Notes: a model not told the origin generated them from the letters alone. DNA of 64,000 bases from Paraflavitalea soli (GCF_003555545.1 NZ_CP032157.1:7072546-7136545), one strand, 5' to 3'; positions 1 through 8,445 are shown, counted from the first letter of the stretch. Program-made: numbers and translations.

Positions 1-141
1 GGCCTGCAATGCATCCTTTGCTTTCAGTTCCTTCAACTCTTTTGACAGCCGGTCATTGTCCTTTTGCAGCACCTGGTATTGCTGCAGCACCTGCTGCAGT
101 TTCTCATTGACGCGTTTCCATGGTTGCTGAGTATCTGACAT
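1..141 (-). CDS. Coiled-coil protein, N-terminal 47 residues only
   Basis: The gene runs off the left edge. The visible part begins at an ATG at 141 and is hydrophilic, rich in Gln, Leu, Lys and Glu with heptad spacing (for example KLQQVLQQYQVLQKD), as expected for a coiled coil. It follows pheT on the same strand after a gap of about 70 bases. From general knowledge of Bacteroidota gene order, a small coiled-coil gene and zapA often follow pheT, so a ZapB-like division role is possible. The function is inferred from context only. Confidence 0.7.
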   Translation of the reverse strand, partial: MSDTQQPWKRVNEKLQQVLQQYQVLQKDNDRLSKELKELKAKDALQA

Positions 142-159
142 GCCTATTAATTTCGAATG

Positions 160-180
160 TAGGATTCCGGGTTTAGGATT
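160..180. repeat. Short heptamer repeat between pheT and the coiled-coil gene
   Basis: The 7-base word TAGGATT occurs at 160-166 and 174-180 with CCGGGTT between them, giving an exact 7-base register over 21 bases. On its own this is weak. It matters because the same period recurs with other words elsewhere in the window. Confidence 0.5.
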
Positions 181-212
181 CTCTTGCTGCGGCAAAGAAG
201 CTCCTTTACCGG

Positions 213-2642
213 TTACTTCCTTATTTCAGCCTGGAGGTCTTTTTCCAGTGCTGTCATGATCTTATTCATCATACCATCAATTTCCTTATCGGTGAGGGTC
301 TTTTCTTCATCGAGGAAAGTAAAGCTGACGGCCAGTGATTTCTTGTCGGCACCAATTTTCCCGCTTTCAAAAATATCGAACAGCTGTACTTCCTGCAGTT
401 TTGCGATCTGTGTTTTTCTTACCGTAGACTCTACCTCTGCAAAGGGTAAGGTTTTAGGTACGATCATGGCAAGGTCGCGGTGAACAGGTAATTGTTTGGG
501 TAAGTCGGTAAATTTCAGTACGCCTTTGGCTACTTTCTTCAGCAATAATTCCCAGTCAATATCGGCAAAGAATACGGGCTGCTTGATGTCAAAACGCTTG
601 AGTTCATGGGGGGCTACGGCGCCTAAAGTGGCGATTACTTCATTATTGATCCTTACTTCCAGACCGTCTGCCAACTTTTGAGTTGTGGTGGCCTGCCAGC
701 TTGATTTAGTAATGCCGGAAAGCTGCAATATTCTTGCCACGATTCCTTTAAGATAGTAAAGATCAACAGTGTATCCCTTTGTTTTCCAGGAATCTTCTTT
801 TACCTGGCCGGTAATGTACAGGCAAACATGTTCCTGCTCATTGTAGTTGCCGGGCGCCAGTTTATGGTATGTTTTACCAAACTCAAAGAATTGCAGGTTG
901 TGGTTCTTTCTGTTGAGGTTGTGGGCAATGGCTTCCAGGCCTGTTTCGAGCATGGAAGGGCGCATGATATTGTGGTCGGCGCTGAGGTTATTCAGCAGCC
1001 GGACGGCTGTATCCAATTCTGCTTCATCGAAATAGGCAGCATTGGTGATGGAGTTGGTAAATATTTCATTGAAGCCCAATCCTACGAGGTAGTTGGCTGA
1101 TTTTTCCTTGTAGGTATGCTTGTAGCTGTCTGTTTCAATAGAAGGGGAGATCATGATGGAGGTCGGGATCTCTACATTGTCGAGGCCATCTATGCGCATG
1201 ATCTCTTCCACTACATCGGCGGGCAGGCTGATATCGGGCTTGCTGTAAGGAGCATTGACCCAGATATTGTCCATGCCTTCTTTGATGATCTCAAATCCGA
1301 GGGTGGTCAGGATCTTTTTTACGGTATCGGGGTGGTAGCTTTTACCGCTCAGTTTGCGGAGGTAGTGGTATTTGAGTACGACGGAGGCCTTTTCGCGTGG
1401 GTCGGGGTACACGTCCACTATGTCGGAGGCTATTTCGCCACCGGCCAGCTCTTTGATCATCATGGTGGCCCTCTTCAATACGTTGACGGTATTGCTGATG
1501 TCTACATTCTTTTCGAAGCGGGTGGCTGCATCGGTACGCAGGCCGTGGCGGAAAGATGTTTTACGGATATCAATGGGGTTGAACCAGGCGCTTTCCAGGA
1601 AGATGTTTTTGGTATCTGCCTTTACTCCGCTATGGAGGCCGCCAAATACGCCGGCAATACACATGGGCTCGCTGTCGCCATTGCAGATGATCAGGTCTTC
1701 GGCATTGAGCTTTCGGGTCTTTTCATCGAGGGATACGAAGGGTGTCCCTTCGGGCAGGTTCTTCACCAGTACTTTGCGGCCTTTGATAGCTTCTGCATTG
1801 AACGCATGCAGGGGCTGGCCGGTTTCGTGGAGTATGAAGTTGGTAATATCTACAATATTATTAATGGGGCGCTGGCCGATAGACCGGAGCCTGTCCTGCA
1901 GCCACTGGGGGCTTTCCTTTACCTGTACGTTGGTGATGCTTACGCCGCTGTAACGCTGGCAGGCATTGGTATTTTCAATTTCTACGGCTACAGGAAGGGT
2001 GGTATTGTCGGTTTTAAAGCTGTTGCTGAAAGGTGACTTTACCCGGTAATCCTTTTTATCGTGGTGAACGAGGTAGGCGGTCACATCCCTGGCCACACCC
2101 AGGTGGCTCATGGCATCCATGCGGTTAGGGGTAAGGCCAATTTCAAATACCCAGTCGGTATAGGGTTTGAAATAAGCGGCCGCAGCGGTACCTACTTTTA
2201 CTTCGGCGGGCAGTACCAGGATACCTTCGTGGTGATCGCTGAGGCCAATTTCATCTTCAGCACAGATCATCCCATAGCTTTCGACTCCCCTGATCTTGGC
2301 CACTTTCATGGTGAGGGGATCGCCATTCTTGGGATAGATGGTGGCGCCTACGGGGGCTACGATCACTTTTTGTCCGGCTGCTACATTGGGAGCGCCACAT
2401 ACAATCTGTAAGGGATCGCCGCTGCCAATATTAACGGTAGTGAGGGAGAGTTTATCAGCATTGGGGTGCTTTTCACGGGTGAGCACTTCTCCAATAACAA
2501 GTCCCTGCAAGCCACCTTTAAGGCTTTCATATCTTTCCAGGTTTTCTACTTCCAGGCCTACCGCTGTTAATATTTTGCTCAGTCGCTCCGGTTCAATGGT
2601 TACCGGTAAATATTCATGTAACCAGTTATACGAGATCGTCAT
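213..2642 (-). CDS. pheT: Phenylalanine--tRNA ligase beta subunit
   Basis: Cytoplasmic beta subunit of the alpha2-beta2 enzyme that charges tRNA-Phe with phenylalanine. The 809 residues match the usual bacterial length. Visible domains in order are an N-terminal segment starting MTISYNWLHEYLP, an EMAP-II-like tRNA-binding domain (about 40-150, with HPNADKLSL and ICAEDEIGL), the B3/B4 editing region (about 210-400, with GQPLHAFNAE), a B5 domain (about 400-475), the catalytic-like core, and a C-terminal FDX-ACB anticodon-binding domain (about 715-808, with PVHRDLAMIV). pheS is not adjacent. A good promoter lies about 100 bases upstream. Identification is secure. Confidence 0.97.
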   Translation of the reverse strand: MTISYNWLHEYLPVTIEPERLSKILTAVGLEVENLERYESLKGGLQGLVIGEVLTREKHPNADKLSLTTVNIGSGDPLQIVCGAPNVAAGQKVIVAPVGATIYPKNGDPLTMKVAKIRGVESYGMICAEDEIGLSDHHEGILVLPAEVKVGTAAAAYFKPYTDWVFEIGLTPNRMDAMSHLGVARDVTAYLVHHDKKDYRVKSPFSNSFKTDNTTLPVAVEIENTNACQRYSGVSITNVQVKESPQWLQDRLRSIGQRPINNIVDITNFILHETGQPLHAFNAEAIKGRKVLVKNLPEGTPFVSLDEKTRKLNAEDLIICNGDSEPMCIAGVFGGLHSGVKADTKNIFLESAWFNPIDIRKTSFRHGLRTDAATRFEKNVDISNTVNVLKRATMMIKELAGGEIASDIVDVYPDPREKASVVLKYHYLRKLSGKSYHPDTVKKILTTLGFEIIKEGMDNIWVNAPYSKPDISLPADVVEEIMRIDGLDNVEIPTSIMISPSIETDSYKHTYKEKSANYLVGLGFNEIFTNSITNAAYFDEAELDTAVRLLNNLSADHNIMRPSMLETGLEAIAHNLNRKNHNLQFFEFGKTYHKLAPGNYNEQEHVCLYITGQVKEDSWKTKGYTVDLYYLKGIVARILQLSGITKSSWQATTTQKLADGLEVRINNEVIATLGAVAPHELKRFDIKQPVFFADIDWELLLKKVAKGVLKFTDLPKQLPVHRDLAMIVPKTLPFAEVESTVRKTQIAKLQEVQLFDIFESGKIGADKKSLAVSFTFLDEEKTLTDKEIDGMMNKIMTALEKDLQAEIRK

Positions 2643-2742
2643 TACTTAGTTTGATCTTTTGATGTTGATTTACTTGCTTTGCTCCTGCTGGTCCAATCTG
2701 CGCAGCCTTTTTGGGGCTTACCAGTGGTATTCAGGCGAGGTG

Positions 2743-2750
2743 CAAAGATA
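2743..2750 (-). promoter_or_regulatory. Putative -7 promoter element for pheT
   Basis: On the minus strand this reads TATCTTTG followed by CACC, an exact fit to the Bacteroidota -7 consensus TAnnTTTG. It lies about 100 bases upstream of the pheT start and points toward it. The -33 element is weak: a TTG lies only 12 bases upstream, closer than the usual 19-20. Confidence 0.6.
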
Positions 2751-2801
2751 AGGATATGACGGCAAGGATGAGAGGGCCAGACGGGGAAGTATCTCAGTCA
2801 G

Positions 2802-3131
2802 TTACAACAAATTCCAGCCTATTGCTTTATTGACAGCGGTGCTGATAACACCGATGGCTGCATTCAAGGCGCCTTCCACGGCAATGAGGCCCAGTCCTTC
2901 TACTGCCAGGAGCACGGTGCGGTAGGAGTTTTTTTGTATTTGAATGTGTAAGAGGGCTTCTTCTTTGGTGATCTTGCCTTCGATCTTCAGTTTGGCGATC
3001 ATGGCCAGGTTTTGTACAAAGGCTTTGCTTTCCTTTTCTACATAGGGTTTTGCTTCTTTCCAGAAGTTCTGTAAAACAGGTTTGGCTGCATTGAGCATGT
3101 CTTTGGCGAGTGCAGAAACGTTGAGTGCCAT
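2802..3131 (-). CDS. Small helical protein with hydrophobic C-terminal half, unknown function
   Basis: A 109-residue protein, last of four closely spaced minus-strand genes. The N-terminal half is charged and helical (for example KPYVEKESKAFVQNLAMIAK). From about residue 72 the chain becomes hydrophobic and Gly/Ala-rich (VEGLGLIAVEGALNAAIGVI), like an amphipathic or membrane-inserting helix pair. There is no signal peptide. I do not recognise a family. Being downstream of a leaderless amidase makes a membrane-active (holin-like) role conceivable, but that is speculation. Confidence 0.7.
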   Translation of the reverse strand: MALNVSALAKDMLNAAKPVLQNFWKEAKPYVEKESKAFVQNLAMIAKLKIEGKITKEEALLHIQIQKNSYRTVLLAVEGLGLIAVEGALNAAIGVISTAVNKAIGWNLL

Positions 3132-3160
3132 ATAAATTATTTTAAATAGTGAATGGTTGA

Positions 3161-3625
3161 TTATTGTGCTTTGGCTCTTGCTTTGAGTGCCATGATGAAT
3201 TTAAACATAGCTGTGTACTGGGTTTCGAAAGCACTCTTCAGGAGAGTGACATCGGATTTGGAGAGCAGGCCATTGGGTTTCTGTTTGTGCAGGGAGTCCA
3301 TGAGTGTAATATTCTCGTCGAGGAGATCGAGCATATTGATCATGATCTTGTTTTTTTCAATGGCATTGTTGCGGATGCGTACCGTGCGTGATTTTACGCG
3401 CAGTCCTTCATAGAAGGGAAGGGAGTTGGTGTAAGAGAGGTCCTGGGAGCCGGGATTGGTCTCATGCTTCACGAAAAATGTGGTGGTGCTTTGCTGCATT
3501 TCGCTCAGGGTCTTGTCTGTTACCTCATCATAGGCAGATAGCAGGGTCACCTTGCAGGCAGTAAACAGGAAGATGCTTACAAGCAGAAATCCGGCGATCT
3601 TCTTTACTGTTGGTAGTGCTGTCAT
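3161..3625 (-). CDS. Small lipoprotein, unknown function
   Basis: A 154-residue protein with a typical lipoprotein signal: charged start, hydrophobic stretch IAGFLLVSIFLF, and lipobox FTAC with Cys at residue 24. The mature part is mostly helical and polar, with no recognised domain. It lies 29 bases before the small helical gene and 47 bases after the amidase gene, which implies co-transcription. It should be anchored to a membrane facing the periplasm or cell surface. Next to an amidase, an immunity or spanin-like role can be imagined but is not shown by the sequence. Confidence 0.75.
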   Translation of the reverse strand: MTALPTVKKIAGFLLVSIFLFTACKVTLLSAYDEVTDKTLSEMQQSTTTFFVKHETNPGSQDLSYTNSLPFYEGLRVKSRTVRIRNNAIEKNKIMINMLDLLDENITLMDSLHKQKPNGLLSKSDVTLLKSAFETQYTAMFKFIMALKARAKAQ

Positions 3626-3672
3626 AATTGTAGATTAGAGTGATTAATAGCGTATGTTCTCCAGGTTCGGGT

Positions 3673-4482
3673 TTATTTGACCCCTCCGCTCCAGAAATAA
3701 TTACCATGGGTATCCTGGTACCAGAGTGGGTTGTTATTGACGGGTTCACCATCGGGGATGGTGGCGGTAAACTGTAGTACGGTACCGGCCGGCACTACCT
3801 GTACGATGGCGGCCCGGGTATTGGGAGCCTTGCGCAGGTTGAGCTTTACGGTAACGGTAACACTGCCTGTTTGTGCCGTGGTAGTAGGTCCGGCTGGTGC
3901 ATTGCCGGTGCAGGTCTCGAACTCTGCGGCTACATCACGCAACAATTGTTCGTAGGTACGGCGGCTGCGAGCCAATCCTGTAACGGGATCGGTTTTGCGG
4001 GCAGGGTCCAGGAAAAAGTGACCTACGATGTCTTTGGCGGGGTTGAGGTTGTATACAAAACAGAGTTTGGCCAGGGTCCATACAAATTTCTCATAGGCTT
4101 TGTCGGCATTGATGGCCCCGCCGTAACAATACTCCACACCAATGGCCCCGTCGTTGGCATTAATGCCATAGAGTTCGTTGTCTTTGGTAACCTTCTTTAG
4201 TACATGGAAGGCTTTTTCTGCGGATGCTGTTAATGCGGGCACGCACTCGAGTATTTCCTTATCATCTACAAACAAATGGGCGGAGGCTGTTTTGGCAGGT
4301 TCCACGGTTTTGGCGGTATTGATGTAGAACTGTATGTTGTTGGCAGCGGTGGAACCGGGGTTGCCGGTATCGTGTGCTACGAGGAAGCGTACTTTTTGAA
4401 TGGGTGTGCCTGCTCTCCGGCGTGAGGGTACAGGCAGGTAACGGGGTATGACGATGAATTTTTCGTTGAATGTACCGGGCAT
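3673..4482 (-). CDS. N-acetylmuramoyl-L-alanine amidase (Amidase_2/PGRP type) with C-terminal SH3-like domain
   Basis: Predicted zinc amidase that cuts the bond between MurNAc and the stem peptide of peptidoglycan. Candidate zinc ligands are His37 (in VAHDTGNPG), His69 (in ASAHLFVDD) and a third site near GHFFLDPARKTDP (His155, Asp165), with Lys163 in the usual catalytic position; IGVEYCYGG (about 114-122) is the conserved core strand. After a Pro/Thr linker (about 195-205), residues 206-269 resemble a bacterial SH3 wall-binding domain (VKLNLRKAPNTRAAIVQVV). There is no signal peptide, so it looks like an endolysin or a device-delivered effector rather than a housekeeping autolysin. It is second in a four-gene operon. 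Confidence 0.85.
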   Translation of the reverse strand: MPGTFNEKFIVIPRYLPVPSRRRAGTPIQKVRFLVAHDTGNPGSTAANNIQFYINTAKTVEPAKTASAHLFVDDKEILECVPALTASAEKAFHVLKKVTKDNELYGINANDGAIGVEYCYGGAINADKAYEKFVWTLAKLCFVYNLNPAKDIVGHFFLDPARKTDPVTGLARSRRTYEQLLRDVAAEFETCTGNAPAGPTTTAQTGSVTVTVKLNLRKAPNTRAAIVQVVPAGTVLQFTATIPDGEPVNNNPLWYQDTHGNYFWSGGVK

Positions 4483-4500
4483 AACTAGTGCATTTAAAGG

Positions 4501-5550
4501 TTAACCAACTGCTTTTTCTTCTGCGTCTTCTGTGCCTTCGGCAGGGGGTGGGGCTGCGTTCTCTGTTACTGCCAACATCTTCTTGTGTAAAATGGTATTG
4601 CCTTCCGCATCGGTGATGAGGAGCATCAGTTCGGTCTTGTCTTTGGCTTCCTCCGGAATGGTATAGGTAAAGGTGATCTCCTGGTCGGTGATCTGGGTAT
4701 CAACGATGGGTTGATCATCTATTTTGATGATCAGTTTTTGGCTGGTGAGCTTGCTGCCTTTGATGACGATATGGTTGTCACCTTCTTTGGCGAGTTCATC
4801 GGGTGAGGTGCTGGTGATGCTGATGGTGGGGTCGTTGAGTTTATTGGGCCGGTTGTCCTTGGGACTAAAGAGTACATCGAATACTTCTTTGAGTTTTTGG
4901 GTAGCAATATCGGTGAAGAGGCCGGAAAGGATGGCCAGGGTAAGGATGCGATCGATGTCGGCATTGGCGGGATCGTTGGTAGCGCCAAAAGCGAAATATA
5001 AAGCGAGGGCGAGGGCCGAGGCGGTGAAAGGGCGTACAAAATACCACAGTATCCAGCTTTGCTGGAATTTACCAGCGCCTACAAAGGTGGTAAAGGAGGT
5101 GGCGACATGGATCATATTGCCCAGGAAGCCTCCTGTGGCGACCAGCAGGAGCAGGATTATGTTGAGGTTAATATAAGCATGGGTGACCGGGGAGGCGGCA
5201 GCTTTTGCCGGTGTGGCCACCAGGGATGAATCGGTTTTGGCCAGGGATGGCTGCTGAACACTGGTATCGGTGGCGGTATCTGTTTTTGTTATCGTGACTG
5301 TCTTTGTGAGGAGGGTATCGGCTGCCGGGATGGCGGACGCATGCTGGAGATTACAGGCATTGGTATCGAGGGTCATTGCAAACCAGTGGTATCTGTAGAG
5401 GGCGCATTTTTTACCGGGTTCCGGTAATCTGTCGGGCCAGAAAGCGATAATGATGATGATGGAGAATACGGTGAAGAGGATCAGCAGGATGCCGGCGGCG
5501 ATCTTTCCTCCTTTCGTGATCTGTGGATCTGCGATGTCGTTGTCTGCCAT
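4501..5550 (-). CDS. Polytopic membrane protein with C-terminal IPT/TIG-like domain
   Basis: I chose the ATG at 5550 (MADNDIADPQ) over the longer TTG-initiated frame; the protein is 349 residues. A first membrane helix lies at about 16-38. A Ser/Thr/Ala-rich linker (about 70-120) leads to three more hydrophobic segments (about 130-150, 165-185, 200-215). The C-terminal half holds a beta-rich segment resembling an IPT/TIG fold (PTISITSTSPDELAKEGDN then HIVIKGSKL, about 235-320), and the tail is acidic. It is first in the operon with the amidase, 18 bases away. The family is not recognised; it may be a membrane platform for the downstream enzyme. Confidence 0.75.
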   Translation of the reverse strand: MADNDIADPQITKGGKIAAGILLILFTVFSIIIIIAFWPDRLPEPGKKCALYRYHWFAMTLDTNACNLQHASAIPAADTLLTKTVTITKTDTATDTSVQQPSLAKTDSSLVATPAKAAASPVTHAYINLNIILLLLVATGGFLGNMIHVATSFTTFVGAGKFQQSWILWYFVRPFTASALALALYFAFGATNDPANADIDRILTLAILSGLFTDIATQKLKEVFDVLFSPKDNRPNKLNDPTISITSTSPDELAKEGDNHIVIKGSKLTSQKLIIKIDDQPIVDTQITDQEITFTYTIPEEAKDKTELMLLITDAEGNTILHKKMLAVTENAAPPPAEGTEDAEEKAVG

Positions 5551-5855
5551 GTAGGTTATTTGAAAGGTTAGCAATCTTGCATTACAAGGTAAGTGTGATC
5601 ATGGGGTAGTATGTGAAACTACTGGTGTGTCCGGATTAATGCTATTGGTTGGGCAGGACGGGCAAAGCTGGTAAGAATATTTGTTATAATCAATACCACA
5701 AACTGGGTAGATGCGGATACCGAAGGGAGGGGCTAAGAAGGAGGAAAGGGGGGGGTGGAGGGGTATGGGACTATCAGGGTACTATAGCCTACGGATCTCG
5801 TACCTGACTGGAGCGGGACAGGGTCTCGATAAAGTCTCTACAAGGTAGGGGAAAG
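5551..5855. other. Intergenic region with a G-rich tract
   Basis: No gene is seen. The plus strand is strongly purine-rich around 5720-5770. At 5748-5769 there is a run of eight G, then TGGA, four G, TAT and three G, enough guanine runs for a possible G-quadruplex. It lies 200 bases upstream of the amidase operon, on the strand opposite to its coding strand. No consensus promoter was found. Confidence 0.4.
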
Positions 5856-6101
5856 CTAGTTTTTGTTGATCAAAAAGCTAAATGGGGGGATGGTTTCTGA
5901 CAAGATGCGGTGAATGCGGGTGGCACGGCGTTCCATGCGGTAGTGGCGGATCCTGGCAATTTCGACGGTGTTGGAGAAAGCGAGGGCTTTGGTGGTCAAT
6001 AAGCGGCTGCACAACTTTTCGTACTGTATGAGTAGCTCCAGTTCTTCTCCCTGCTGATCGTTCAGCAATACCTCATAGTGCCTTAGTTGATATACCCGCA
6101 T
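5856..6101 (-). CDS. Small basic protein, unknown function
   Basis: An 81-residue frame starting at an ATG at 6101. It is helical, charged and Arg-rich (RIRHYRMERRATRIHRIL), with no signal peptide or membrane segment. It is separated from the amidase operon by about 300 bases. No family is recognised. Codon use looks normal, so it is probably real, but a spurious frame cannot be excluded. Confidence 0.5.
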   Translation of the reverse strand: MRVYQLRHYEVLLNDQQGEELELLIQYEKLCSRLLTTKALAFSNTVEIARIRHYRMERRATRIHRILSETIPPFSFLINKN

Positions 6102-6403
6102 GAGACTTAAAATTGATGCTACTACTAATATCGGTCATAAAACAATACCAGTAAAGCTTTGTTCATTTTTTATGCCTAAAGTTAATGATTTAATACCGGT
6201 TTCAGCATCATGGAAGCGTTAAAACCCACGCTCTATAAGTGTTTTCTGCTAGCCGGAAAGGGTAAACCCTTAGCCCTGCTGTATCTCACCGGGCGAACCT
6301 GTTTACCAAATTTTTGGGGTATAATATCTTCGCACAGGGTGTGTGGATTTCCTTTGGGAAAGGGTGGTAAACTTTTGTAAATTGGGAATATCCTGCACAT
6401 CTA

Positions 6404-6412
6404 TGTGGATAA
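6404..6412 (-). promoter_or_regulatory. DnaA-box-like site upstream of dnaB
   Basis: The plus strand reads TGTGGATAA, the exact complement of the DnaA box TTATCCACA. A second site, TGTGGATTT at 6342-6350, has two mismatches. With only one perfect box this is more likely a regulatory site for dnaB, or chance, than an origin. Confidence 0.4.
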
Positions 6413-6586
6413 CCCCATAAAAGGTGTGAATCGGTTCGTGAATTGCGGGTGATTAAATATAGGTTCCAGTTTTTTTTTTCCGGGACGTTGGGGGGTTATA
6501 TATTCGCCGTCCTGACTAGAGCGGTAACATTCAGGTAACCCTGGATTAACAATTTCGTAACACAAGACTGGAATACTAACCCGCAA

Positions 6587-6621
6587 GTCATTAGTGCCGT
6601 TTTCGGACGGCATTGAGTGAC
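6587..6621 (+). promoter_or_regulatory. Hairpin in the presumed dnaB leader
   Basis: TGCCGT (6595-6600) and ACGGCA (6607-6612) pair around a six-base loop, and outer arms GTCA and TGAC can extend the stem across a small internal loop. It ends about 90 bases before the dnaB ATG and has no T tract, so it is not a standard terminator. Confidence 0.4.
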
Positions 6622-6708
6622 CAGGAAATTCCGTCCCCCTAAAGCAGAAACCAGCGTTCAGTGGATTGTATTGCCAACGTTTCATTTACTTACTGACCAA
6701 TTGAACCC

Positions 6709-8283
6709 ATGGAGTTAACGAATTTCAATAAAGATCGCAAGCAGCGCCGGAAGCCATCCATCGATATGAGTACGATGGTGTATGGAAAAGTACCTCCGCA
6801 GGCCAAGGACCTGGAAGAAGCTGTACTGGGTGCTATCATGCTGGAAAAGAGCGCCTTCGATACGGTGATAGAGATACTTAAACCGGAATGTTTTTATGTG
6901 GATGCGAACCAGCGCATTTACCGGGCTATGCTTAGCCTGCAGCAAAAGAACCAGCCTATCGATATCCTGACGGTGGTGGAAGAGCTGAGAAGCAAGGATG
7001 AGCTGGAAATGGTAGGTGGTCCTTACTATGTAACGAGGCTTACGAATGCGGTGGTTTCATCGGCCAATATTGACGCACACTCCCGGATCATCCTGCAAAA
7101 GTTTATCCAGCGTGAGCTGATCCGCATCAGCGGCGAGATCATCAGTGAATCTTATGAGGACAGCACGGATGTGTTTGACCTGCTGGATGAAGCAGAAAGC
7201 AAATTGTTTGAGATCACGAATAATCACCTGCGTAAGAATTTTGACAGTATCGACAGTGTGTTGGTGAAAACGGTGCAGCGTATTGAAGACATGCGGGCCC
7301 GTACGGAAGATATTACGGGGGTCCCGAGTGGATTTGTATCGCTGGACAAGGTAACGTATGGCTGGCAACCTTCTGACCTGGTGATCCTGGCGGCCCGTCC
7401 TGCGGTAGGTAAAACAGCCTTCGCCCTCAATCTGGTTCGGAATGCAGCTTTGGATCCGCGGAAGCCCACGCCGGTGGCTTTCTTCAGCCTTGAAATGAGC
7501 TCGGCGCAGCTGGTACAACGTATCCTCTCGGCCGAAAGTGAGATCTGGCTGGAAAAGATCTCGCGTGGTAAAATGGAAGAACATGAGATGAAGCAATTGT
7601 ATGCCAAGGGTATTCAAAAGCTGGCACAAGCGCCCATCTTCATCGATGATACAGCGGCTCTCAACGTATTTGAGCTGCGTGCGAAAGCGCGCCGTTTGAA
7701 GAACAAGCACAATATCGGCCTGATCATCATTGACTACCTGCAGCTGATGAGTGGTGGCGGTGGTAAGAACCAAAACCGTGAGCAGGAGATCAGTACGATC
7801 TCGCGTAACCTGAAAACGCTGGCGAAGGAGTTGATGGTGCCCATTATTGCGCTGTCGCAGTTAAGCCGGGCGGTGGAAACGCGTAAAGAGGGTAACAAGA
7901 TGCCGCAGTTGAGTGACCTTCGGGAATCGGGAGCGATCGAGCAGGATGCGGACATGGTAATGTTCATTTACCGCCCTGAGTACTATGATATCACCTCCAA
8001 TGAAATGGGGGAAAGCAATAAAGGGGAAACGCATATCCGGATAGCCAAACACCGTAACGGTTCGCTGGAAACGATCAAGCTGCGCGCCTTGCTGCATATC
8101 CAGAAATTTGAAGAGATGGAGCAGGATGACTTTGGCGGTATTGGCGGCGCCCCCGGCGGCGGTAGTTGGAAGCCGGTGCCTACTGAAGGAGGAGCTGATG
8201 GCGGTGGCGCCAAGCTGTTCATACAGGCCGGCAGCAAGATGAACGATATGCCTTTTGGCGATGATGATGACGCTCCTTTTTAG
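6709..8283 (+). CDS. dnaB: Replicative DNA helicase DnaB
   Basis: Hexameric helicase that unwinds DNA ahead of the replication fork and recruits primase. The N-terminal DnaB domain spans about 28-130 (PPQAKDLEEAVLGAIMLEKS). The RecA-like ATPase domain spans about 200-470, with Walker A ARPAVGKTAFALN (about 229-241), Walker B IIIDYLQLMSGG (about 338-349) and the arginine-finger region RESGAIEQDADMV. A Gly-rich, then Asp-rich tail (about 480-524, ending DDDDAPF) is typical of Bacteroidota homologues. At 524 residues it is of normal length and contains no intein. The ATG at 6709 is preceded by a long non-coding leader. Confidence 0.97.
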   Translation: MELTNFNKDRKQRRKPSIDMSTMVYGKVPPQAKDLEEAVLGAIMLEKSAFDTVIEILKPECFYVDANQRIYRAMLSLQQKNQPIDILTVVEELRSKDELEMVGGPYYVTRLTNAVVSSANIDAHSRIILQKFIQRELIRISGEIISESYEDSTDVFDLLDEAESKLFEITNNHLRKNFDSIDSVLVKTVQRIEDMRARTEDITGVPSGFVSLDKVTYGWQPSDLVILAARPAVGKTAFALNLVRNAALDPRKPTPVAFFSLEMSSAQLVQRILSAESEIWLEKISRGKMEEHEMKQLYAKGIQKLAQAPIFIDDTAALNVFELRAKARRLKNKHNIGLIIIDYLQLMSGGGGKNQNREQEISTISRNLKTLAKELMVPIIALSQLSRAVETRKEGNKMPQLSDLRESGAIEQDADMVMFIYRPEYYDITSNEMGESNKGETHIRIAKHRNGSLETIKLRALLHIQKFEEMEQDDFGGIGGAPGGGSWKPVPTEGGADGGGAKLFIQAGSKMNDMPFGDDDDAPF

Positions 8284-8344
8284 GCAACGAGGAAAAAAAG
8301 CAACCAGGCAGCGAGGCAAAAAGGGAACGAGGCAACGAAGGAAG
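8283..8344 (+). repeat. Purine-rich tandem repeat after dnaB, period about 24
   Basis: GGCAACGAGG-like units start at 8283, 8307 and 8331, exactly 24 bases apart. The first two units match at about 19 of 24 positions and the third is partial. The array begins right at the dnaB stop codon and lies entirely in the 3-prime untranslated region before the terminator. Confidence 0.5.
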
Positions 8345-8408
8345 GCTATTTCGTGTCAGGTAAGCAGACTATAAAAATAATATTATAAACTTCTGAGGTT
8401 TCTATCCT

Positions 8409-8445
8409 AAGCCCTCCCAAACATGCAACGGGGAGGGCTTTTTTA
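8409..8445 (+). terminator. Rho-independent terminator of dnaB
   Basis: A perfect 10-bp stem (AAGCCCTCCC at 8409-8418 with GGGAGGGCTT at 8431-8440), a 12-base loop and a following T-rich run. It marks the left edge of the AT-rich island. Confidence 0.85.

Larger units (their letters stand above)
6102..6708. other. Long intergenic region upstream of dnaB
   Basis: About 600 bases without a convincing gene. Contents: a near-palindrome AAGGGT-AA-ACCCTT at 6258-6271, one perfect and one degenerate DnaA-box-like site (6404-6412 and 6342-6350), a run of ten T near 6470, and a hairpin at 6587-6621. A 94-codon minus-strand frame (6401-6685) shows no protein-like features. No exact TAnnTTTG promoter element was found for dnaB. 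Confidence 0.5.

Noticed and set aside
1116-2036. 306-codon plus-strand frame antisense to pheT
   Set aside because: It lies wholly inside the well-supported pheT gene and mirrors its codon bias; the protein has no recognisable features.
2802-5550. Prophage remnant
   Set aside because: The amidase operon has no capsid, tail, integrase or attachment-site signs, so a phage origin is not supported beyond the lysis-like gene content.
6342-6412. Replication origin upstream of dnaB
   Set aside because: Only one perfect DnaA box and one poor one are present, with no AT-rich unwinding tract beside them; the cluster at 56.6 kb is a better candidate.
6401-6685. 94-codon minus-strand frame upstream of dnaB
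   Set aside because: The amino-acid order has no domain, signal or membrane pattern, and the frame covers the DnaA-box, poly-T and hairpin region, so it looks like chance.
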